Shown here in pieces: positions 22,272-64,000 of a DNA stretch of 64,000 nucleotides (position 1 is its first letter; the number at the start of each line of letters is the position of its first letter). The position numbers and the translations under genes are program-made. The notes under the pieces were generated by a model, which saw only the letters and a list, made by a program, of their open reading frames with translations, had not been told where the DNA came from and did no database searches. The stretch is from Urechis unicinctus (lineage: Eukaryota; Annelida; Polychaeta; Xenopneusta; Urechidae), in assembly GCA_034190875.2 (NCBI GenBank), contig CM067358.1, positions 44,864,690 to 44,928,689 on the forward strand, in the 5' to 3' direction.

Positions 22272-22299
22272 GTCTTGGGACGTCAGTGAACGTACGGGC
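22272..22299 (+). promoter_or_regulatory. FTH1: Iron-responsive element, non-canonical bulge
   Basis: The loop CAGTGA (22284-22289) is flanked by ACGT on the 5' side and ACGT on the 3' side, which pair. A lower stem (CTTG with CGGG, partly G-U) follows. This is the position and loop of the IRE bound by iron regulatory protein to repress ferritin translation when iron is low. The base that should be the bulged C, six before the loop, is G here (22278), and the fifth upper-stem pair is G-A. Confidence 0.75.
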
Positions 22300-22368
22300 A
22301 AATTCAGACACAAATAATCAATCTCTATTAACTGCTTGCTTTCCATCTAGACGAGAAAGAAGATCAAG

Positions 22369-23618
22369 ATGTCTCGCGAAACTCAACCCCGTCAGAATTA
22401 CCACGCTGAGAGCGAAGCTGGTATCAACAAACAGATCAACCTGGAGCTCTACGCCAGCTATGTTTACCAGTCTATGGTGAGTATCACTCATATTTTGTAA
22501 TTTTTCTATTCCCAACCTTACAAATAACACGATTTGTTGCCATTATTTGGACGGTTAAGAAGTGTATTTGCTGCGTATTTAAGTGCCCTCATGTATTTCC
22601 ATGGAGCTATTTCCACCAGGTCGATGTATCATGGAGGGGTTACTCATGTAATCAATATTTTAATTATTTATTACTGTGTCCACGGAGTCAATCAACCACA
22701 CCAAGTGTTTATTTTTATTAATAAATTTTGGGCATTGGGAAAGTGTTATCTCTGTATTTTGTCTTTGTTCGTTCTTTCTTTCAACCCTTCCTTGATTTTC
22801 TGAGGTACTATGGCTATTGGAAAGCAGACTTAGCTCTCCTGGTTTTTTTTAAACAATTTGTTGGTCTTAAGATCATGCCCTGATGACTCCAGGTCGTTTG
22901 CTACTGATATTCAATAATTTGTTAAGCAATTTAGCTTTTGCATCAAGCTCTTAACATATACACAACAGAATACTCAATTCTCCTGAAAAATGTGCTCTTT
23001 TGAAGTCTGAACTTAATAATCATATGCATCTCCGAACTACATGAAATAATCTACCCCTACCCTCAAATTAGATACCCCCATCAGTGTTATTTTTACTATT
23101 TCAGGCATTCTTCTTTGACCGTGATGACGTGGCCCTTGCCAACTTCAGCAAGTTCTTCAAGGATTCATCTGAAGAAGAACGTGGGCACGCCGAGAAGCTG
23201 ATGAAATACCAGAACAAGCGTGGGGGTCGCATCATGCTGCAGACCATCCAGAAGCCGGAGCGTGACGAGTGGGGCAGCGGTCTGGAAGCCATGCAGGCTG
23301 CTCTGGCCCTCGAGAAGAGTGTCAACCAGTCGCTTCTTGACCTCCACAAGCTGGCTGATGGCCACGGAGATGCTCAGGTATGGCTCTGTTGTGTTGATAA
23401 TAGCTGTTATGGTGCAGTGTGAACCTAGCCTTTTATCTGTGTTAAACCCTTTGTATTTATTTTAATTGTGATTTCTGGTACAGATGTGTGATTTCCTTGA
23501 GAGCGACTATCTTCAGGAACAAGTGGATGCCATCAAGGAGCTGTCTGACCGAGTCACCAACCTGAAGCGTGTCGGAGCTGGTCTTGGAGAGTTCATGTAT
23601 GACAAGGAGGCATTCTAA
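22369..23618 (+). CDS. FTH1: Ferritin heavy-chain-type subunit
   Basis: Ferritin oxidises Fe(II) and stores iron in a 24-subunit cytosolic cage. Three coding exons (22369-22476, 23105-23377, 23484-23618) join in phase 0 and encode 171 residues, a normal length. The start AGATCAAGATGTC gives [12 protein letters not shown]. Ferroxidase-centre residues of H-type chains are present: the glutamate in [14 protein letters not shown] and H in [12 protein letters not shown] in [13 protein letters not shown] and Q in [11 protein letters not shown]. The position of human E64 is glycine. There is no N-terminal secretion signal, so this is the cytosolic form. The IRE-like stem in the 5' UTR suggests translational control by iron. 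Confidence 0.98.
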
Positions 23619-23712
23619 TCGCCCCAACCCAAACCGCTGATGAAAGTCATTCCTAACTGGCTGGCGATGTGGACAAGAATTTTGAGTAATATTTGAGTAA
23701 AAATCATCACTT

Positions 23713-23756
23713 CAGCAAAGCCCTGCTTATTTTTCAGAATAAGCACGGCTTTGCTG
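23713..23756 (+). promoter_or_regulatory. Ferritin 3' UTR hairpin 1
   Basis: CAGCAAAGCC pairs with GGCTTTGCTG (10 bp). An inner CTTATT pairs with AATAAG, with a 3-by-3 internal loop and a 6-base apical loop. It starts 95 bases after the stop codon. Confidence 0.85.
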
Positions 23757-23760
23757 AGTT

Positions 23761-23818
23761 TCTGTGGCTTTTTAAACTCCTGACTTAGACATAGGTTAGG
23801 ATTTTAAAAAGCCACAGA
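23761..23818 (+). promoter_or_regulatory. Ferritin 3' UTR hairpin 2
   Basis: TCTGTGGCTTTTTAAA (23761-23776) is the exact reverse complement of 23803-23818, giving a perfect 16-bp stem with a 26-base loop. It sits 4 bases after hairpin 1. Confidence 0.9.
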
Positions 23819-23841
23819 CTTGTTTTGACTTGAAAGACCTG

Positions 23842-23847
23842 ATTAAA
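23842..23847 (+). terminator. FTH1: Ferritin poly(A) signal
   Basis: ATTAAA lies 224 bases past the stop codon, just after the two hairpins. It is the nearest poly(A) hexamer variant. Confidence 0.55.
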
Positions 23848-24206
23848 GTTTAAGCAGAACTTCTTGTTATTTCTTTATCATAGAGAGCTACTGGATGACA
23901 GCCAATTGAGTTTGAAGAGATACTTTTAAAATGGTGATGTTTGAGTTGAAGCTTGGCTTAATCAGCAGAACTTGGGCAGTTGGTGATGGTATGTCTGGGT
24001 TCATCGACTCAACTTGAGTTTTAATATCTCGTTTATCAAGGTGGTTCATTTGGTCAACATGATTAAGATCATCTACTAGAAGAGGGTTTTTACATCCTCA
24101 GATCTATGAAACAGCTTTTAACTGTTTGTAATCAAATATGCCAGTTATAGCAATTTGTATACATGTTGGGTATGTAATGCTAGATTACATATTCATGGAC
24201 ATGATG

Positions 24207-25718
24207 CAGGGGTGGAAATTAGCACTCGCCCGCCCGCCAGTGGCGAGTAAAATCAGGCTCGGGCGAGTGGCGGTACCCAATTCAGTCGTCCGACTGGCGA
24301 GTCAATTTTTCCCATGGCAAGATTTTCTTGTATGCTGCCACCGTTTTAGGTAGCAAGCGGCAGCCACTCTCCATGGCAGACATGTTTGACGCTATGCTAA
24401 CTGCGAATCCTAGCCTGCGCAGAAGCCGATGCGCAAGGAGATCGAGCGGCAGCCTGGCGTCCGCGATTAACCTCATGAATAATTAATTAAATTTGTAACA
24501 GACAACCAATCATTGGTCAGCGTGCGACTATGAAAGAATGATCACGCCAATCTCGTTTTGTTTGCGCTGTTTGCTTTTAGTATCAACCAGCCATTTACTC
24601 GTGAACGTCGCCAAAAGATTAAACATTGGTGATACAAATTTATTACACCCAGTAGGACGACACTGTAAGCTGGGCGTAACAGCCTTGCGACGTGTATAAA
24701 CTGTGCGTCACCGTGAAGCTTATGAACATCGTCGCACCGGTCCGTTCTCGGCTACCTCATATTCTACGTCAGCTATGTTGGAGCGTCAACTATCAATCTT
24801 GCGTTTGTCTGAGAGGAACAGAAGGAAACAGCAAGAACCTACGAAAGAGATCACAGGACAAGGAAGTTCAACGAGAACTGGATGCGAGACGATTTGGGGA
24901 AAATAAGTGAGTGACTGGTATTCGACCATGAAAAAAATCAATGCATTGTAAACAACGCAGAGCACTCACAACCAAAGAGCAACTTACAAAAGGTCTTTTT
25001 TACAAGGGCACTGGAAATTTCAAGCTCGAAAGCATCAAAGAATATAGACGTTTAGAGGGCCATGAACAGCTGGCTCCACATGAACGGAGAGTATGGTGAA
25101 GAATGTGTGAACCTGTTCCTCTTGGTGGATCTTCTCCTTACTCTCCCTGCCTCTACTGCATAATTTGGAGCGTGGATTCAGCTCAATGGGGCTTATCAAG
25201 AGTGACTGGCGCTTCAGCCTCAATACAACCACCCTAAATGACCACATGATAATAATGCTTCAATCAGACATTGATAGCTATGACACATCATTGCTAACTG
25301 AGTTACGGTGGCCCCAGAAAAAGCGAGTCATGTTCATGGAGGGGAAAGGAGACACAGATGAGGAGAGTGATGGTGAGGACGCTTGAAAGGCTCCACGAAC
25401 TTGCCTAAGGGGAGGAGCTAAAGGACCTCTCATCTGTGATTTGTTTATTTAGGTTTTTGTATGAGCAGTTTTTTTAAAAAATAATGTGACCACCTGTCGT
25501 CTATTTCCTGAGGTTTCAGGGTTTTTTTTGGGTTTTTTTTCGTATAGACGTTTTTGTTCTGTATATGCGTTTTTGTTTGAATAAATTTGACACTCAGGAA
25601 GCAGAAATTCCTTTATCATTTTTTGGGCCGGTAGGTTTATAGCCGGGCCGGTTACTTTTTTCATGTACTGGCCCGGTTGGCCGGTAGCGGTAGCTGAAAA
25701 AGTTAGTTTCCACCCCTG
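24207..25718 (+). mobile_element. Second internally deleted hAT element, opposite orientation
   Basis: The ends CAGGGGTGGAAATTAG and CTAGTTTCCACCCCTG-like, the sub-terminal CTCGCCCG/CGGGCGAG block and the CCGGCCCGG block all match the element at 8266-9754 in reverse. Coding remains on the plus strand are a zinc-finger part (about 24820-25060) and a dimerisation part (25165-25386, with ERGFSSMGLIKSDWR). The zinc-finger to dimerisation junction falls at the same place as in the first copy, so both descend from one deleted ancestor. No clear target duplication remains, and stop codons interrupt the frame. Confidence 0.9.
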
Positions 25719-27042
25719 TAATGGTATTGTGGGAAACAAGATGTTAACTGTCAAGTTTCTCTGGGCCAGTGTGTGGAGGACGGACACATTGTGAACAGTG
25801 TTGTTATTTACAAATGGATGCCAATTGGAATTAATTAACTCATTGGTAATGACGCCACTTTTTTCATATGGCGACTGGAAGGCTCGTGTGTTTCATTGAT
25901 TTAGCACTGTGCGGGCATATCATTTCATACCAGAATGGACGTTCTCATCTGTTGTGCAAGTCCTTCATTATATAATATATTATATTTGAAGTACACTTAC
26001 TACAGCCCAAAACACCGTTTTGGAGTTGACACTGGATATTGGACAGATGCTGAAACATCCTCATCTTGGACAGCATCATCCTGGAAGCTGGTTTACTAGG
26101 CTAAATATAGTTGGCACAGGTGGAGGCGTTAGAGCCTTGGGCAGTCTTGCCTACTGTTTACGCCTCTTAGGATGGAATTCTATATATAGTCTGAAAAAAG
26201 GTTTAATTTTTTAAATGGCGAATTCACTGAAATAATTATGTGATTATTTGTTATTCTCGTTTTCTGATTAAGCAGCCGCCTTCTAGGATAAATGGGAAAC
26301 AAAGAGGGAAAACACATGGATGGCAATTTAAAAGATAAAAATGCAAATGATTATCCTGGGGCATGTCACCAACTGGACCTTGTAATCCCAGCCTCTCGTC
26401 TAAGTGAAATCCGGGCCAAGTGGTGTGTTGCAGATACGTCCCTCGCAAGGACTACTCCACTCAATCACCAGGAACCCATTTCCTACCGACACAAGTTGCA
26501 ACCCACGGCCAACAGGTTGCCCCCTATTGGTCGCCACTTACGACATGCAGAAGGTTACAGTGGGCCTTTAAGCCCCCGGACCAAAAGGGGGACTGATGCA
26601 TTGCATGAGCTGAGTTTTCTTTATGGACAAAAGTTCCCCAAAATACATGTTCTATGACCAGAGCAATTCCCTTTCAATTAGCATGATAATTGTTTACCCG
26701 TTTAAAAGAATCAAATCTATCATTCCTTCAATTATATGCGCATAAATGGTAAATGTATTCCTTTGTTTAAAATTTTCGCTTCTATCAGGTGGTTCATTTT
26801 ATTTTATTTTAAAGCATCTATCCAAATTATATGCTCAACTTTTGTATATAAGTTCCTTGTGAACAGCTGTGATTATCGAGTGTTTTTAATTTCATAAAAC
26901 GAGTGCTTTCATGGAGTGATCAAGCCAACGATACATCAGTAACCCGATTGATTGCACACTTCATTGTTAAAATGAATCTCATCGAACAACTTGCCCCAGA
27001 TCTTTGCAAGATCGACAAAGAGCATAAAGTACTGATTGGTCA
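25719..27042. other. No gene seen
   Basis: Intergenic, AT-rich, with a palindromic TATATAATATATTATATT near 25970. Small ORFs (for example 26292-26657) resemble nothing known. Confidence 0.45.
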
Positions 27043-27347
27043 TCACCCCGGGGGGGGGGGGGGGGCACTTAATGGTATAGAGGTAGTACATATGTGCCGC
27101 GCGACGGGGTATGTTTTTTCGGCCTCTTGACTTGTACGACGGGTTTTTTTTGGCCTCATACTTGTACGACGGGGTATGTTTTTTGAGCTTCAATCTGTAC
27201 GAGGGGTCATACATTCGCATAATACCTGTACGACGGGGTATGCTTTTGGCCATTTTGACCTTGTACGACGGGTACGGGTTTTCGAGGTCCCGCGGCAAAC
27301 CCCTATCCAGAATAAGGCCAAGTGCCCCCCCCCCGGGGTCATCACAC
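27043..27347. mobile_element. MITE-like element with G/C homopolymer ends
   Basis: The left end ACCCCGGGGGG(n)CACTT is inverted at the right end as AAGTGCCCCC(n)GGGGT. CATC occurs directly outside both ends and may be a 4-bp target duplication. The interior holds about six degenerate copies of a CTTGTACGACGGGGTATG unit (period about 30). It is 0.3 kb long and non-coding. Confidence 0.7.
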
Positions 27348-29140
27348 AATCAATACCTTATGGATGTTCAAGTGCCCTCGTATGTTAAGTGTCGAGCTAA
27401 ATGATTTTGAATCAAAGAAGACAAAAAAGGATGTTCTTTGGCCATCTTGTCATCTCGAGTTTATTGATCAGCGCAGACATCACAACACCATCACCGAAGC
27501 TATACAAGATCTATGCTTGTAGGATATACCAAGAAGGCTATATAAGACCGCTGGGTGATGTATTGCTGCGACAAAGAGAAAATTTCGTCCCTAACAGTCA
27601 GTCGAGTGTGACTGACAAAAACAGACAATTATATATATATATGCGAAGTGGTCCGAGTCGGTATCATTCATGAATAGCCTCGTACTTCGCTTCAGGGCAG
27701 TTCCCATGTCTAGCCTGAAATGTCTTTCAATCAGTATTCATATATTCCTTTCAACATTTCTCTTAGGGTCAGCCAATGTTACAAGATGATTCATCTCTAT
27801 CACTCACTGTTTTCGAGGGGCATATATCAGACGAGAGGGCGCATTTGATCTCAATGGCATGCGAATTGGAATGACACATTGAAACTTAACGGGGCTTTTA
27901 ATATTTATCAAATGGTATATCACGACTGTGATTGCTGAAAATTAGAGAACAGGCTTTTCTCTTCTGGTACAACACCACAAATCACAATAGTTAATAAACC
28001 CTCCGTTTCATGGGCATGTAAGCTTGATGCGTTACTGTTTTAGAGGTATTGAGGAGTAGAGAACTATATTTAGATTTTCAGTCCAGATTTTCTGATCGCA
28101 GAGTTCTTTCGTGTGGTTATGGCGCTTGTTGTCGTGCCGAAGATTGGCCAGGTTCTATTTAACTATTATAAGGCTGTCTATTGGTGGATGTCGACGGTTG
28201 TTGCATAAGACTTTTCCAAAGGTTGAAATACTATTTGATGTGGAGGTTCTTCTCATATATTTATCGACGAAATATCTTTGGAGATAACCTAATGACTTGT
28301 AGAAGGCATTATCAATATAAGCAACATTGATTTCTCCATTTTGATAAATAAAACATAACTCATTCATTTATATTTTGATATAAAAGTGTACTATTTATTT
28401 TTCTCATTCATTTGTCATAATATTGACAATAATAGACGCAGAAATCAGTCAACGATGGAACAACCATTCTCCGCATAAATAATAATAATGTGTATACACG
28501 TATGATTGTGAGGAATCTAAGCCACACACAATTTGTGAAACAGTTATATGATCGTGGCTTGGCACTAATACGCCATGAGAACCTGGCATGCCTCTAGCTT
28601 CGTCTACTCTCTAGTAAGGATTCCGGATGAGACTTACATACATCGACACAGGTAGTGTTTGCCTCCTAACAGCGTCTGCTGTAGTCAAGACACGTTGTCT
28701 AGCCTCACGCTTTTCTCGGTAACTGACTAGACACACGCCTCACAAATCAGTCCACTGCAAGAATAAGCCATCATAACGTGAATACCGTCATAATGGGTAG
28801 TTGAGTTGGTCGTTAATTCTACGAACACACCGTACATTTGCACAACTAGTTAACACATGATGGTCTGAGAGATAATTGAAAAAGACGCAATAATAAATAA
28901 ATCCTTCATTGATAAAATGCTAAACTGAACAAGGCGACTGAGCCTTTGCAAGGAATGCGTCCAAGTCACAACAGCAGCGTCGTGCTTCAATGGCACACGA
29001 CAACAACAGATTACTTAGCAGTGAAAAAAAAAGTCGAGGCATCCATGCACACAAACACACCCAAATGCACCAGCTCGCACTGAAATAACCCTGGGCAATT
29101 GACAAAGCTAACAAAAACAGTTACTGCGCTCCAAACAAAC
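27348..29140. other. No gene seen
   Basis: Intergenic space between the MITE-like element and the end of the liprin-alpha transcript. AT-rich, no recognisable gene or RNA. Confidence 0.5.
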
Positions 29141-29146
29141 ACACTT

Positions 29147-29152
29147 TATTGC
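29147..29152 (-). terminator. PPFIA: Putative liprin-alpha poly(A) signal
   Basis: TTTATT on the plus strand (AATAAA on the minus strand, followed by GTGTGTTTGTTTGG, a good GU-rich downstream element) lies about 1.4 kb past the liprin-alpha stop codon. Confidence 0.55.
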
Positions 29153-30554
29153 CATCGTGCTGGACTGAGAAGTACCATTGAACAACAACAATATTAAGAA
29201 CCCCATAAATTCCAGTGACAATGGTCACTATCTATCTGTGTTTGTGACCAATATCAAAAACGTTAGGGTTCACTTCATTTCTGTCTCCACACACCAATAA
29301 TAGCGTGCGTCTTGGTTAACTTGCTGCTCGTCACAACTCCCCTAGCATAGTGAGCACGATTGAATGACTCAGATTTCTCTGGGTGCCAGGTTCAACCAAA
29401 TTTCTATGCTTGGTTAAAACAAAATAAGCATGTGTACCAGTTGCAGGACTTACTTAAGAATGAATAACATTAAGTACTATAACACAAATTATTTGTGTGT
29501 GGTGTGGAGGAATACACAGCTCAAATTACCAGTAATACCCAATAACTCTTGCTTCTCACAGCAAATCAACAGCATTATAACTCTAACCCTCAACACAATG
29601 CCACTCACCATACCAAGTACTGATCTAAGAGAGCTCCACCGATCAACGCTCAAGTTACCGTGATCAAAGCCTTAGGGACAGAATCATTCAATTTTTGATT
29701 TGCCAGCACACAGGATGAACTTTGAGCACACCAATATGATACGTCTGACACAGTGTTTTTGTAAGTGATCATAGTCATTATTGAAAGGTCAAGGATATCA
29801 GGGTCATTCCTTTGCATAATAAGGTCAAAGGTGACATAAGCCGACATAAGTTGTGGCCAGCTGTTGTAACTGTACATGAGATTTCAAGCTCTATCTACAA
29901 TATTAAAAGAAAATCTGCAATGGACTAAGCACACATTAAAAGAATGCAAATCGGTAAACAGTAGTGGAAAATAAAAGTCGGGCATTGCACGGTTCAGACA
30001 GCACCTTTTGAGGCTGTCGAGCAGCTATTTTGATTGACGGCCACATTCACACAATTATCAGATCGTCATGCCCCATCTACAAAGTACGTCTAAATGTGAC
30101 TAGACAACGCGTCCCCATCACAAAATGGCTGCTGGACCACGAGCTACTAAGAGCCGTTCTATTTCATTGTGCTCGAGTCCTCATCCACAACAATATGCTT
30201 TGGTAGAAACCAGTAGATCACAAGCTATATTCACTTCTACAAAACAATATTGCCTCACCCTTTTATGGAGACAATAATGTCACCTCTGAAAGTGACAACA
30301 AACTCAGCTACTTCCTGTGACCTGGCAGCATCACTTTCTGGCTTGACACTACCAATAACATTACTGCCATAACCTCTACTCGTAACATGTGACGGCATTC
30401 TGACAAAGATATCAAAAACTACCACAGAACTCGAGTCCATCAATTAACTCTAGTACAATCTATCATTCACTCTTGTTTTGCACTCAGTAACCCCATGCAT
30501 CCCATTTATACCTAACAACTGGAAGATTTCCTATAAACATACAAATCATTAATA

Positions 30555-64000
<33,446 letters not shown>

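Noticed and set aside
24199..25726. Target duplication for the second hAT copy
   Set aside because: Octamers outside the two ends do not match with either choice of terminal base. The duplication has decayed or was lost.

Overview
The window is nuclear DNA of an animal. It has spliced genes with GT-AG introns of a few hundred bases to several kilobases, AATAAA poly(A) signals, many minisatellites, long (TA)n tracts and remains of eukaryotic transposons. The ferritin 5' UTR carries an iron-responsive-element stem whose loop flanks resemble those I associate with molluscs, and the repeat landscape fits a marine lophotrochozoan. My best guess is a mollusc; this is an inference and no species is claimed.

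Left part (1-8 kb): the 3' five exons of TXNDC9 (+) converge tail to tail on a complete five-exon MED18 gene (-), whose first intron holds a 25-bp minisatellite. Then comes about 1.2 kb of an old, diverged tandem repeat. From 8 to 16 kb there is no recognisable host gene: a 1.5-kb internally deleted hAT transposon with a perfect 8-bp flanking duplication, a family of short palindromic elements, the 5' LTR and primer-binding region of an LTR retrotransposon on the minus strand, and a pair of about 400-bp direct repeats around it.

From 16.0 to 19.45 kb lies the most unusual block. It holds a frame-broken YqaJ/lambda-type exonuclease on the minus strand, a G-rich 30-bp direct repeat bracketing a divergent intergenic space, and two overlapping small plus-strand ORFs: a helix-turn-helix-like protein and a coiled-coil protein with one membrane segment. 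A perfect 11-bp hairpin stem and a degenerate tandem repeat lie at its edges. The compact, overlapping, intron-free layout looks like the remnant of an integrated DNA virus or virus-like element of a kind I cannot name.

From 22.2 to 23.9 kb is a complete heavy-chain-type ferritin gene: TATA box, IRE-like stem lacking the usual bulged C, three coding exons, and two strong hairpins in the 3' UTR. A second copy of the same deleted hAT element follows in the opposite orientation, then a MITE-like element whose ends are G/C homopolymers.

From about 29.1 kb to the right edge the minus strand is one large gene, liprin-alpha (PPFIA), a presynaptic active-zone scaffold. I placed 25 coding exons by splice phase and homology, from the N-terminal coiled coil (cut by the window end) through a 21-nt microexon, a polyglutamine stretch and three SAM domains to the stop codon. 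One exon carries an apparent 2-nt insertion that breaks its frame. Its introns hold four long (TA)n tracts and several minisatellites with periods of 20 to 40 bp. Apart from repeats and small unrecognised ORFs, I see no other gene inside them.
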